Assembly: GCA_024701455.1 (NCBI GenBank)
Contig: JABXYP010000001.1
Location: 686,001 to 750,000, forward strand
Reading direction: 5' to 3'
Source of the DNA: Bacillus sp. A301a_S52
Lineage (GTDB): Bacteria > Bacillota > Bacilli > Bacillales > Salisediminibacteriaceae
Length of the DNA: 64,000 nucleotides
Under the pieces are notes generated by a model. It searched no databases. It was not told the origin of the DNA and was given only the letters and a program-made list of their open reading frames with translations. Position numbers and translations under genes: made by a program. Below, in pieces: positions 52,890 to 62,149 of the stretch. How positions within the stretch are numbered: position 1 is the first letter of the stretch; each line of letters starts with the position of its first letter.

Positions 52890-53990
52890 ATGAAGAAGGG
52901 GTTTTCATTAATAACTTTAGGCATGGCAGTCACAGTAATGGCTGCTTGTGGGGGAAATGGTGAAGAGAACACAAACAGCGTGAATAACACAAACAGTAAT
53001 GATGATAATCACGCGAATACAGAAGAAGCTGCTTTAGATGGTGAACTTGTTGTTTACTCCTCACGAAATGAGACGTTTGTACAAGATTTGTTGGACAAGT
53101 TTACGGAAGAAACCGGTGTTGAAGTGAGAGCTCTCCATGATGCAGATCCTCTACAAATTCAAGAAGAAGCAGGAAATGTCCAAGCAGATGTATTTATTTC
53201 AAATGACTTGGGAGCGTTAGAATATTTAAATCAACAAGATCTTCTTGAAGGAACAGACCCTGAGAATGTAGATACCATTGACGAACAATTTCGTGCTGAA
53301 AATAATGAGTGGATAGCTATTTCAGCAAGAGCGCGCGGATTTATATATAACAAAGATTTAATTTCTGAAGAGGAAATGCCAACTAAGATGGAAGATTTAC
53401 TTGACCCTGAGTGGGCAGATGTTGAGAATGGTTATGCTATTACCCGTGGTGGTAACGGTGGGATGATCGGAAACGTGTCTGCTTTACGTTATGAATGGGG
53501 CGATGAACAGACAGCGGATTGGATTAATGCTATTCAAGAGCATTCTGCTGGAATTTTTGAGGGGCATGGGGATATCCGACGTGCAGTTGGAGCTGGTGAA
53601 CATGCCTTCGGTTTAGTTAATAATTATTACTATCACCAACAATTAGAAGAACCAACAGACAACAATGTAGGATTTATTTACCCTGACCAAGGTGATGGAG
53701 AAATGGGTGCCATTGCAAATGCAGCGGGACTTGGTATGGTAGCGGGATCACCGAATGAAGAAAATGCTAAAGCTTTTATTGAATGGGTATTAGAAGAAGA
53801 GAATCAGCTGGCCTTCGTTGGAGAATCTCTAGAAGTGCCAATTAATACTAACTTAGAACCACCTTACGAGGAAGCAGTTCCATTCAGTGAGCTTTCAGTT
53901 CAGGATATGCCTTTGAAAGAGTTGGGTAACTATTTTGAGGATACGCGAACATTAATTGAAGACGCAGGACTGGATTTAGAACTGAGATAA
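52890..53990 (+). CDS. fbpA: Ferric iron-binding lipoprotein (FbpA/FutA type)
   Basis: About 366 residues from ATG 52890 (RBS GGAGGG at 9 nt). Lipobox VMAACG, an Asn/Asp-rich linker, then an iron-binding type II periplasmic fold opening LVVYSSRNETFVQDLLDKF and containing GLVNNYYYHQQ, the tyrosine-rich metal site of FbpA-like proteins. Captures ferric ion for FbpB/FbpC. Strong Fur box upstream indicates iron repression. Confidence 0.92.
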   Translation: MKKGFSLITLGMAVTVMAACGGNGEENTNSVNNTNSNDDNHANTEEAALDGELVVYSSRNETFVQDLLDKFTEETGVEVRALHDADPLQIQEEAGNVQADVFISNDLGALEYLNQQDLLEGTDPENVDTIDEQFRAENNEWIAISARARGFIYNKDLISEEEMPTKMEDLLDPEWADVENGYAITRGGNGGMIGNVSALRYEWGDEQTADWINAIQEHSAGIFEGHGDIRRAVGAGEHAFGLVNNYYYHQQLEEPTDNNVGFIYPDQGDGEMGAIANAAGLGMVAGSPNEENAKAFIEWVLEEENQLAFVGESLEVPINTNLEPPYEEAVPFSELSVQDMPLKELGNYFEDTRTLIEDAGLDLELR

Positions 53991-54013
53991 TGAAACTTTA
54001 GGAGAAGTGTACT

Positions 54014-55696
54014 ATGCTTAACGATAAAAAGAAAAATAATCATCATACTAAGCAAAGTCCAGGGGCTGGGGATGAAAGGTCCCCGGCTTTTCTCCGTTTT
54101 ATAAACGAAAAATGGCTCTCTATGTGGCGTGGAAACCCTCCAGGGGCGATTTTGCTAATTATTGGAATATTAGTGGCGCTTATCATGGCGATTCCAATCG
54201 TCTATGTGATTTGGCAATCGTTATCAGCTGGCGAGGAAAGCTGGAGACGGCTTCTTGGGAACCGAATTCCTGACTTATTGTGGAATACCTTATCGTTAAC
54301 CGCTGCTGTCACTGGTGCTGCTGTTATCATTGGCTTGTCATTGGCATGGTTCGTCATAAGGACAGATTTACCGGGAAGAAGGCTGTGGCAATGGATGCTA
54401 GCCTTGCCTCTTGTGATTCCCCCGTATGTAGGTGCTGTCACTTATATTATTGTGTTTGGACCAAGTGGCTGGCTTACAAATCTGTGGAACGATACGAACT
54501 GGCTTACAGCATTAGTAGGGGATTTTCCTTTTAAAATTTACTCCTTTTTCGGTGTATTTATCGTTTTAACTCTATTTACATATCCCTATGCCTTTTTAAT
54601 TGCTATTGCGTCACTTAGAAGACTAAACCGGAATTTTGAAGAGGTAGCCAGATCTCAAGGGATGAGTCCTATACAAGTCTTTTTAAAAGTAACGCTACCA
54701 TTCTTGCGACCTGCTATCGGGGCAGGAGCTGTGCTCATTTCTCTTTACGTCTTATCAGATTTTGGTGCTATCGCTATGTTGCGGTATGTGACGTTCACAG
54801 CGGCGATTTATTATCAAAGAGCTGGCTTTGATATTCCCTCAGCCTCTGTCCTTAGTCTCGTGCTCATTTTATTGACAATCCTTATCTTATGGCTCGAGTC
54901 ATTTACGAGAAAAAGGCGTCATTATTATCAAACATCAAATACATTTAAGGAACCGGACATTATTAAATTAGGAAAGTGGAAAGTAGCTGCTTTCTTGTAT
55001 GTGTCAGTCATTTTTAGTTTAGCTGTTGTTTTACCACTAGTGGTTTTAATTTATTGGACAGTAATTGGGACTGGTCTTGGAACAATTGATGCTTCCTTCT
55101 TTGGATATGCATGGAACAGTATAAAAGTGTCAGGACTGGCAGCGATTTTGTGTATGCTTTTATCGATACCTATCATCTATTTAAAGTCACGGCACCCATC
55201 GGTTATTTCTCGGGGAATTGATAGATTAAGCTATGCCGGATATGCATTACCAGGTGTTATAGTCGCTTTAGGGATGGTATTTATTTTCAATAATCACATC
55301 CCTGCTCTCTATAATACGTTTTATATGATCGCTATTGCGTTTGTAGTGAGGTTTTTACCACAAGCGATGCAATCAGGTGAAGCGTCATTAAGTTTAGTTT
55401 CACCGAGGGTAGATGAAGCGGCTAGAAGTCTTGGGTCTCCTGCATGGAAGACGATGCTGACGGTCATCTTTCCATCTATATTGCCTGGCATTCTTGCTGG
55501 AGGTGCACTCGTATTTGTGAGCTCAATTAAGGAGCTTCCAGCAACACTTATGTTAAGGCCGCCAGGATTTGATACATTAGCTGTTCGTGTGTATTATGAG
55601 GCATCGGAAGCTCTTTATCATCAGGCAGCACCAGCTGCTTTGTTGATTGTTCTTGTCTCCATTATTCCCCTGCACTTCTTATTAAAGAAGTATTAA
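54014..55696 (+). CDS. fbpB: Ferric iron ABC transporter permease (fused double domain)
   Basis: 560 residues in two homologous halves of about six membrane segments each. The coupling loops are EVARSQGMSPIQVFLKVTLP (first half) and EAARSLGSPAWKTMLTVIFP (second half). This fused arrangement is typical of FbpB/CysTW-like iron permeases. A 45-residue charged N-terminal tail precedes the first helix. It lies 23 bp after fbpA, same operon, and ends before a bidirectional terminator. Confidence 0.92.
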   Translation: MLNDKKKNNHHTKQSPGAGDERSPAFLRFINEKWLSMWRGNPPGAILLIIGILVALIMAIPIVYVIWQSLSAGEESWRRLLGNRIPDLLWNTLSLTAAVTGAAVIIGLSLAWFVIRTDLPGRRLWQWMLALPLVIPPYVGAVTYIIVFGPSGWLTNLWNDTNWLTALVGDFPFKIYSFFGVFIVLTLFTYPYAFLIAIASLRRLNRNFEEVARSQGMSPIQVFLKVTLPFLRPAIGAGAVLISLYVLSDFGAIAMLRYVTFTAAIYYQRAGFDIPSASVLSLVLILLTILILWLESFTRKRRHYYQTSNTFKEPDIIKLGKWKVAAFLYVSVIFSLAVVLPLVVLIYWTVIGTGLGTIDASFFGYAWNSIKVSGLAAILCMLLSIPIIYLKSRHPSVISRGIDRLSYAGYALPGVIVALGMVFIFNNHIPALYNTFYMIAIAFVVRFLPQAMQSGEASLSLVSPRVDEAARSLGSPAWKTMLTVIFPSILPGILAGGALVFVSSIKELPATLMLRPPGFDTLAVRVYYEASEALYHQAAPAALLIVLVSIIPLHFLLKKY

Positions 55697-55817
55697 TTAT
55701 TATGTGTAAAGTCTAGTTTAACAAACGTTTTACACCCGAGAAATGGGGATAGAGAGGCCATATCATCCAACATTTTGAGTTAATCATTGTACTTGTAAAG
55801 TGCTTGTTAGAGGATAT

Positions 55818-55867
55818 AAAAAAGGATTATCTTCATAAGGTTTAACTTATGAGATAATCCTTTTTTT
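55818..55867. terminator. Bidirectional terminator between fbpB and the rhomboid gene
   Basis: AAAAAAGGATTATCTTCATAAG pairs with CTTATGAGATAATCCTTTTTT (one mismatch), with A and T runs on the outer flanks. It overlaps the stop of the rhomboid gene. Confidence 0.93.
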
Positions 55868-56621
55868 AAAGTAGAAACGTGGATACGAGATAGAAGAATA
55901 GAACCATAGCGGCAAAGCCTCCAACGATGTAAAAGATCAGGTTCTTTTTAAAGTGGTTACGTTTTGCCCAACGGTTAGGATCAAAGCTAACCTCATCAGA
56001 GTTATGTACGGGTCTTCTTTGACTGTACATTGAGACACCACTTAAAAATAATGGGGCAATGGCTGCACCGGCTATAAGGCCAAATAAATGAGCAAGAATA
56101 TTCACACCAGGATTTAGAAATGTCATAATCACTCCGATTGCAACGATCGTCATAATAAGCTGCGAATTCATCCGGTTAATCAAATCTTTACGCACTAAAA
56201 CCATATAAACATAAATACCAAATAGACCAAATATAGCTCCAGAAGCACCCAAATGAAAGACGCGTGGCGAACCGAGAAAATAAAACGCGATGTTAGCTAA
56301 AATACCTGTAGCTAAATAAGCTGTTAGAAATTTAACTCTTCCTAGCATTGATTCAAGAGCAGGCCCAAAAAGAACTAATGAGAACGAATTAAACAGCATA
56401 TGGGTCAAACCACCATGAAGAAAAATCGGTGTGACAAGTCGCCAATAGTCACCTGATGCTACAAGTATATTATTACCGACACCTAAAAAATATATATTTT
56501 CCCCACCTAAAAAAGGAAACCAATATATCCATATATAGAAGAAAATATGGATAATCACAAGTGATGTCACGACTTTGTATGATTTGATAAAACTTTCAAA
56601 TGTCTCATTACGTAAAAACAT
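55866..56621 (-). CDS. Rhomboid family intramembrane serine protease
   Basis: About 251 residues from ATG 56621 (RBS AGAGGTGAA). Six or so membrane helices with the rhomboid signatures: the HGGLTHMLFNSFSLVLFGP loop, catalytic Ser in LGASGAIFGLFG, and catalytic His in NILAHLFGLIAGA. It cleaves membrane proteins within the bilayer. It corresponds in position to B. subtilis ydcA, next to acpS. A divergent 465-bp gap with repeat copy K separates it from acpS. Confidence 0.92.
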   Translation of the reverse strand: MFLRNETFESFIKSYKVVTSLVIIHIFFYIWIYWFPFLGGENIYFLGVGNNILVASGDYWRLVTPIFLHGGLTHMLFNSFSLVLFGPALESMLGRVKFLTAYLATGILANIAFYFLGSPRVFHLGASGAIFGLFGIYVYMVLVRKDLINRMNSQLIMTIVAIGVIMTFLNPGVNILAHLFGLIAGAAIAPLFLSGVSMYSQRRPVHNSDEVSFDPNRWAKRNHFKKNLIFYIVGGFAAMVLFFYLVSTFLL

Positions 56622-56750
56622 ACATTTCACCTCTTTCTCAGTGTATCATAAGAGCTTTGCATACAGTTAGGAAAGTGAGATGCTACTCTACGGAAATTGA
56701 TGGTGTTCAATTTTGACGCTAATTGGTTAATGATATGAGAGAAAGTCTGA

Positions 56751-56908
56751 TTTATCACAGATAAGCGTCCGTAAAGCGCCCGGCTCAAAATAGAAAGGAG
56801 AGCTAAAGCAATTTAGGCGGGAGGTCACGGATGCTAATAGCCTAATTAATCAACTACTAATCAGTGGGGGATGAGCGAAGACGCCCACTGATTTAAGGTT
56901 CGTTTTAT
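56751..56908 (+). repeat. Dispersed structured repeat, copy K (full-length)
   Basis: TTTATCACAGATAAGCGTCC at the left. The outer stem AGCGTCCGT (56764-56772) pairs with ACGGATGCT (56827-56835, one wobble). The right hairpin AATCAGTGGG (56859-56868) pairs perfectly with CCCACTGATT (56884-56893). Right end AAGGTTCGTTTTAT. 158 bp, the best example with both hairpins intact. Confidence 0.92.
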
Positions 56909-57086
56909 TTTGAGATATGTTAGGTATGCCTTCGTGCGGTAGTGACAATTAGTCGATTAGTAAAAGCTTACGATATAATGAGTGAAAGATGGCTAAGAAT
57001 AGTAGGAAACACCTTCATGCTCCTATAAACTAGACGTATGAAGGCCTCGGACGATGTCATTTACTCAAATAGAAAGGGGTGACGCA

Positions 57087-57449
57087 ATGATAATCGGAAT
57101 AGGGTTAGATGTAGTAGAAATAAAACGGATTGACGCAACATATAACCGAAAAGAAACGTTTGCTGAAAGAATTTTAACGGGAAAAGAGTATAAACTTTTC
57201 ACGTCATTGTCTCATACAAGAAAAGTAGAATTTCTCGCAGGGAGATTTGCTGCTAAAGAGGCATATGCAAAAGCGATCGGTACAGGAATTGGCAGTCACT
57301 TGTCGTTTAAAGATCTGGAGATCATCCCTGATCAGGTTGGTAAACCTATTTTAACGGATTTAAAACGGACTGAAAAAAAATTCAACATCCATTTATCCAT
57401 TACTCATACGAAAGAATTTGCTGCAGCACAAGTGATAATAGAAGGGTAA
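57087..57449 (+). CDS. acpS: Holo-[acyl-carrier-protein] synthase
   Basis: 120 residues from ATG 57087, with GAAAGGGGTGA upstream; a longer frame from 57054 has no support. It transfers phosphopantetheine from CoA to apo-ACP. Mg-binding Asp in GIGLDVVEIKRI and Glu in GRFAAKEAYAKAIGTG are both present; the C-terminus SITHTKEFAAAQVII is typical. Followed by nnrD in the same direction, as in related Bacillaceae. Confidence 0.96.
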   Translation: MIIGIGLDVVEIKRIDATYNRKETFAERILTGKEYKLFTSLSHTRKVEFLAGRFAAKEAYAKAIGTGIGSHLSFKDLEIIPDQVGKPILTDLKRTEKKFNIHLSITHTKEFAAAQVIIEG

Positions 57450-57528
57450 GATAGTGAGCTTTTAAGTGAAACGGTCATATTGAGTAGGACGACCTCATAT
57501 AGTGTTAATGCGGATGGGAGGGACAAAC

Positions 57529-59058
57529 ATGTACGTGGTAACGGGTGAGGAGATGCACCGAATAGATCGCTATACCATGGATGAGATTGGGTTAAGTGAA
57601 CACACACTAATGGAGAATGCTGGCCAAGCAGTGGTAAGACAGCTGGAAGTGATGGTTGAACAGAATGCTCGTTTTCTTGTTTTGATTGGGGCTGGAAATA
57701 ATGGTGGAGATGGTTTCGTCATTTCTAGATATCTTCAAGAAAAGGGGCGTCACGTGGAGACGTGGGTGATACCGCCAGCAACTCGAATTAAAGGAACAGC
57801 TGCTCACCATAAACATATTTATGAACAATGTGGTTATTCATTCAAAAACTATGAATCAAATAACCAGTTGTTTAGAGAGGCACTTGCGAGCAAAAGTATT
57901 ATAATTGATGCTTTACTAGGAACTGGTGTCACAGGTGAACTGCGATCGCCTTATGACCATGTTATCCGTCTCGTAAATGAGTCAGAAAATCAAGTGGTTT
58001 CTGTGGACATCCCGAGCGGACTACCTTCATCAGAAGGTGGCCATTACACAGAGGTTATAAAGGCTGATGACACGCTTACGTTACAGGCGTTAAAATTATC
58101 TGCTTGTCTGTACCCAGAAGGAGCCTATTATGGAAAAGTGACATTGGTCGATATCGGCATTCCAAATCGACCGTTTATTGAACAACGTGTCACCCGTCGA
58201 CTAATTCTTCAAGAAAGAGTGAAAGACACACTGGCAACAAGGGATGTTAACACTCATAAAGGAAGAGCGGGAAAGGCATTAATCATCGGAGGCTCATCTG
58301 CTATGACTGGTGCCCCGATAATGACGACAAAATCGTGTCTTCGTTCTGGAGCAGGACTTGTCACAATGGCTGTGCCAGAAAGTATCCACCATGTGGTGAC
58401 ACAACACGTGACAGAAAGTATGTTTGCTTCCTTAAAAGATGATCAAGGCGAGATTTTGAATGATGCCTTAAAACAAATAAATTGGGCTGAATTTGATGGT
58501 GTTGCCTTTGGGCCTGGGATGGGAAGAAAACATCATTTGAGTTTGTTTGAACAGTTCAAAGATACACAAGGTTATCTCGTTATTGATGCAGATGGTCTCT
58601 ATCATCTTCAAAATGAATTAGCGTCTTGGTGTGGAGGACATCGACCAGGCCCTACGATCATTACACCGCATTCAGGTGAGATGGCAAGGTTGACTGGTTG
58701 TTCAGTTGAAGAGGTTGAGGCTCATCGTTTCTCAGTATCTAAAGCATTTGCAAAAGACTATAACATGTATGTCGTCTTAAAAGGGCCGCATACGATTGTC
58801 ACGACGCCTAGTGGCGACCAATGGGTCAATACGACGGGGAATGCCTCTCTCGCAAAAGGAGGAACCGGTGACTCGTTAACTGGTATGATTCTAGGACTTC
58901 TATTGCAGCATGAAAAAATAGAGAATGCCTTATGCAATGCTGTTTATGTTCATGGGAAAGCAGCTGATCATTTGTTAGAAACACATGATATTTTTAGTGT
59001 GAACGCGACCGATCTCATCTCCGTATTGCCTAAAGTGTTAAAATCACTCCGTTATTAA
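57529..59058 (+). CDS. nnrD: Bifunctional NAD(P)H-hydrate epimerase/dehydratase
   Basis: 509 residues from ATG 57529 behind GGGAGGGA. Residues 1-210 are the YjeF_N epimerase (LIGAGNNGGDGFVISRYL, DALLGTGVTGELR). About 225-505 is the ribokinase-like dehydratase (GRAGKALIIGGSSAMTGAP, ITPHSGEMARLTG, LAKGGTGDSLTGMILG). It repairs hydrated NADH/NADPH. B. subtilis splits or moves these activities; the fused form is common elsewhere. Lies 79 bp after acpS. Confidence 0.95.
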   Translation: MYVVTGEEMHRIDRYTMDEIGLSEHTLMENAGQAVVRQLEVMVEQNARFLVLIGAGNNGGDGFVISRYLQEKGRHVETWVIPPATRIKGTAAHHKHIYEQCGYSFKNYESNNQLFREALASKSIIIDALLGTGVTGELRSPYDHVIRLVNESENQVVSVDIPSGLPSSEGGHYTEVIKADDTLTLQALKLSACLYPEGAYYGKVTLVDIGIPNRPFIEQRVTRRLILQERVKDTLATRDVNTHKGRAGKALIIGGSSAMTGAPIMTTKSCLRSGAGLVTMAVPESIHHVVTQHVTESMFASLKDDQGEILNDALKQINWAEFDGVAFGPGMGRKHHLSLFEQFKDTQGYLVIDADGLYHLQNELASWCGGHRPGPTIITPHSGEMARLTGCSVEEVEAHRFSVSKAFAKDYNMYVVLKGPHTIVTTPSGDQWVNTTGNASLAKGGTGDSLTGMILGLLLQHEKIENALCNAVYVHGKAADHLLETHDIFSVNATDLISVLPKVLKSLRY

Positions 59059-59110
59059 GGCATGATATTCCCCTCCTTTGTCGTCGAAATGACACAGAGG
59101 GGTTGAGTAA

Positions 59111-60145
59111 ATGAAAAAAATCCTATGGGTAATTATGTCAGTTATTGTGACAACAGCGTTATTAACAGCATGTGGGGAAAAAAGTCAAGAAGATGTCATC
59201 TCTGATCTAGAGAGAAACCTTGATGAACTGACAGGTTATAAAACGAAGGCTTCAATGACGTTACAAACAGGGGAAGAACCACAGGTATATGACGTAGAAG
59301 TTTGGTTCAAAAGCCCCTCCTTTTATAGAGTAGCCTTAAATCATACGGAAAAAGATCAGAGCCAAATCATTTTGCGAAATGAAGAGGGTGTTTTTGTCCT
59401 CACGCCGGCGTTGAATAAGAGTTTTAGATTCCAGTCAGATTGGCCTGAGAATAATAGTCAAGTATACTTGTACGAGTCACTTATGAATGATATTTTAATG
59501 GACCCTGAACGGGCATTTACAGCTACGGAGGACCATTACACGTTTCAAACAAATACAAACTACACTAATAAAAATTTAAATCAGCAGGAAGTTCGACTGA
59601 ATAAAAAGGACTTAACCCCTGCCTCTGTTAAGGTGATGGATGCTGAGCTCTCTATTTTAGTGGAAGTCGCTTTTGAGGATTTTCAATTAAATGCAGAATT
59701 CTCTGAAGGTGATTTTGAAATGGATCGAAACATGACAGGGGCACAGTTGGAGACAGAAGTACCAGCAATGACGGATGAGGAAGAAGCTGATGAGGAGTTT
59801 GCTGTCTTCTACCCGATGTATGAACCACAAGGTACGACACTTTCTAAATCAGAAGAAGTAGAGACAGACAATGGCTTAAGAGTGGTCCTCACCTATGAGG
59901 GGGATCAGCCGTTTACCCTTATTCAGCAACAGAGTCAGGTAGTCGAAGCGAGTACATCGATTGATTTAGCAGTTGGAGAACCAGTTGATTTAGGCTTTAC
60001 CTTTGGTGTCCTGACTGGTGATGAGGAGTCCAACACAATTTCATGGTCTTTCGAAGGGACAGATTTTTTCCTCGCCTCAGATGCGATGGATAAAGGTGAA
60101 TTGATGTCAGTAGCTCGCAGTGTTTATGGGACACATGAGAAATAA
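59111..60145 (+). CDS. LolA/RseB-like outer-surface lipoprotein (YdcC type)
   Basis: 344 residues. Lipobox LLTACG, then a beta-sheet domain resembling LolA/RseB: LTGYKTKASMTLQT, VWFKSPSFYRVAL, IILRNEEGVFVLTPALNKSF. The C-terminal third (after about 215) is acidic with a second beta domain. Position between nnrD/acpS and alr equals B. subtilis ydcC, a sporulation-associated lipoprotein of unknown detail. It probably binds a lipid or a membrane-protein partner at the outer membrane face (inference). Confidence 0.85.
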   Translation: MKKILWVIMSVIVTTALLTACGEKSQEDVISDLERNLDELTGYKTKASMTLQTGEEPQVYDVEVWFKSPSFYRVALNHTEKDQSQIILRNEEGVFVLTPALNKSFRFQSDWPENNSQVYLYESLMNDILMDPERAFTATEDHYTFQTNTNYTNKNLNQQEVRLNKKDLTPASVKVMDAELSILVEVAFEDFQLNAEFSEGDFEMDRNMTGAQLETEVPAMTDEEEADEEFAVFYPMYEPQGTTLSKSEEVETDNGLRVVLTYEGDQPFTLIQQQSQVVEASTSIDLAVGEPVDLGFTFGVLTGDEESNTISWSFEGTDFFLASDAMDKGELMSVARSVYGTHEK

Positions 60146-60150
60146 ACAGT

Positions 60151-60188
60151 AACGCATGGAACCTTTTCTTAGGTTTCCATGCGTTTTT
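60151..60188 (+). terminator. Terminator after the YdcC-like gene
   Basis: AACGCATGGAACC pairs with GGTTTCCATGCGTT (one bulge), followed by TTTT. It lies 6 bp after the stop and isolates alr. Confidence 0.9.
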
Positions 60189-60379
60189 AGGTATTACCGC
60201 GTACTTACAAATACGACATTGTCATTTTGCATATATAACGATTGTGCACATGTGGCTGCACTCATACTAGCTAATCCAATAGTTCTTTCGGTGGAAATTG
60301 ACTACCTTCATTGACATCATAATTTGTTAAGCTAATAATGAAAAAGAATAAGATATCACCTTGGTTGGAGGAAGCAGCT

Positions 60380-61552
60380 GTGAAAGAAGATCAATCATTT
60401 TATAGAGATACTTGGGTCGAAGTGAACTTAGATGCCATTTCAGAAAATGTCAAAACGATTAAAGGGAATTTACCAGAAGACGTTCATGTGATGGCTGTTG
60501 TTAAGGCAAATGCATACGGTCACGGAGCAGTAGAAGTGGCAACCGAGGCATTAGCTTCAGGTGCTACCTATTTAGGGGTAGCCATTCTAGATGAAGCTCT
60601 TGCTTTAAGGCGGGCAGGAATTAAAGCACCTATCCTTGTATTAGGACTCGTGCGACCTGAGGATTGTCAATTGGCGGCTGAGAACCAGATCGCTGTCACT
60701 GTCTTCCAAAAAGACTGGCTAGAAACAGCTGCGACATACCTTAGCGGTAAGAGTCAGTTACACTGTCATATAAAAATTGACACTGGCATGGGGAGAATCG
60801 GATTGCGGACGGTTGAAGAAATTGATAACATTATTCCTGTTATAAAGCAGGCCCAAAACATCGCTGTTGAAGGCCTATTTACGCATTTAGCTACAGCAGA
60901 TGAGGTTGATATGCCTTATTATGAGAAGCAACAAACGCGATTTTCTTGGTTTGTCAGTGTCTTTGAAAAAAAGTATGGGGCAAAAATTCCATTAAAGCAT
61001 TGTTCCAATAGTGCAGCAGCTTTAAGATTTGGAGACCGGTCTTATAACTTAGTAAGACTTGGGATTTCTATGTATGGTCTAAGTCCCTCACCAGCTATAA
61101 AGCCGCTATTGCCTGTTCCTTTGCAGGAAGCATTTACGTTACAAAGTAACATTACACATATTAAGAAACTCCCTAAAGGGGAAGGTGTCAGCTATGGTGT
61201 TACTTATGAGACATCTCGAGATGAATGGATAGCGACTGTACCAATTGGATATGCTGATGGCTGGATTAGAGCTAATCAATCGGGAGATGTCCTCGTGAAT
61301 GGGGAACGAGCCCCAATCGTAGGGCGTATTTGCATGGATCAGATGATGATCCAATTGCAAAAGCCTGTGAAAGTTGGGACAACAGTGACGCTTATTGGAG
61401 AAAATAACGGTGTATTACTTTCAATGGATGAAGTGGCAGAAAGATTAGGGACGATTAATTATGAGGTTCCGTGTGTCATAAGCTACCGTGTGCCTCGTGT
61501 TATTAAGAAAAACGGAAAAATAGTTAAAGTCTACAACAAAACACTGTCATAA
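60380..61552 (+). CDS. alr: Alanine racemase
   Basis: About 390 residues from GTG 60380, which has TTGGAGGAAG at ideal spacing and gives the B. subtilis length (389); ATG 60338 is in frame but lacks a ribosome site. A fold-type III PLP enzyme making D-alanine for peptidoglycan. PLP Lys in VVKANAYGHG, catalytic Tyr in GEGVSYGVTYET, and NLVRLGISMYG and MDQMMIQL motifs. The gene order alr-ndoAI-ndoA-rsbR is conserved with Bacillus. Confidence 0.95.
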   Translation: MKEDQSFYRDTWVEVNLDAISENVKTIKGNLPEDVHVMAVVKANAYGHGAVEVATEALASGATYLGVAILDEALALRRAGIKAPILVLGLVRPEDCQLAAENQIAVTVFQKDWLETAATYLSGKSQLHCHIKIDTGMGRIGLRTVEEIDNIIPVIKQAQNIAVEGLFTHLATADEVDMPYYEKQQTRFSWFVSVFEKKYGAKIPLKHCSNSAAALRFGDRSYNLVRLGISMYGLSPSPAIKPLLPVPLQEAFTLQSNITHIKKLPKGEGVSYGVTYETSRDEWIATVPIGYADGWIRANQSGDVLVNGERAPIVGRICMDQMMIQLQKPVKVGTTVTLIGENNGVLLSMDEVAERLGTINYEVPCVISYRVPRVIKKNGKIVKVYNKTLS

Positions 61553-61865
61553 ACGTGAGGTAAGTTAAAAATAAAAATTCAATAGCTGTGGCGATCGTCT
61601 TACTAACAGCTTTTAATGCAACTAAAATGCCTGTAAGGTCCGGTGTAAGAGAATGGTAAACCTCTGTCTGAATCACCTCCAGGTCGTACTTTTTAGCTCG
61701 AAAAATGAGCAAAAGGGACTTAGTGAAGAGCGAAAAAGAGGAAATTCCCGAATTTTATCGAATTAATCATGTAGAGAAATGAAAAGTTACTTTGCAATGC
61801 GTTTAGCCTAGTGATATGATAATAATGGATTAAAAATCGGTCGATAGCTTGGTGGAGGTGTTTTT
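61553..61865. other. Intergenic region between alr and the toxin-antitoxin pair
   Basis: 313 bp. A 62-codon minus-strand frame overlaps the alr end but has no usable ribosome site, so I do not call it. The promoter for ndoAI-ndoA must lie here; AT-rich stretches near 61800-61845 are the likely place. Confidence 0.4.
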
Positions 61866-62144
61866 GTGTCTATGGAAAACACAAAAAAGATTATGGTTAA
61901 TTTACCGCAACATTTAGTGAATGAACTCGATGCACTAACAGAAGGTGAAGACATTAACCGCTGTGATGTCATTCAAAGAGCTACGAGGATTTATGTACAG
62001 GAACAGAAAAAATTGCAAATTCGTGAAACGATGGAACAAGGCTACATGGAGATGGCGAAGATCAATCTGAATATTGCAACCGAGTCTTTTTTAGCTGAAG
62101 AGGAGGCTGAAAGTACAGTGGATCGCCTGGTTAGCGGGGTGTAA
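61866..62144 (+). CDS. ndoAI: Antitoxin EndoAI (MazE-like, ribbon-helix-helix)
   Basis: 92 residues; GTG start behind GGAGGTG. The N-terminal ribbon-helix-helix [20 protein letters not shown] binds DNA; the C-terminal part [19 protein letters not shown] and [11 protein letters not shown] matches the toxin-binding tail of B. subtilis EndoAI. Neutralises NdoA and represses the pair. The toxin gene follows after 5 bp. Confidence 0.94.
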   Translation: MSMENTKKIMVNLPQHLVNELDALTEGEDINRCDVIQRATRIYVQEQKKLQIRETMEQGYMEMAKINLNIATESFLAEEEAESTVDRLVSGV

Positions 62145-62149
62145 AGGCT

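Noticed and set aside
1604..56908. CRISPR array as an explanation of the recurring repeats
   Set aside because: Copies are kilobases apart with no regular spacers and no cas genes in the window.
1604..56908. Classical DNA-transposon MITE with terminal inverted repeats
   Set aside because: The two ends (TTTATCACAG and GGTTCGTTTTAT) are not inverted copies of each other; hairpins are subterminal instead.
61524..61712. Minus-strand 62-codon hydrophobic frame near the end of alr (possible type I toxin)
   Set aside because: No properly spaced ribosome site, and it overlaps the alr coding end; composition is explained by the opposite strand.
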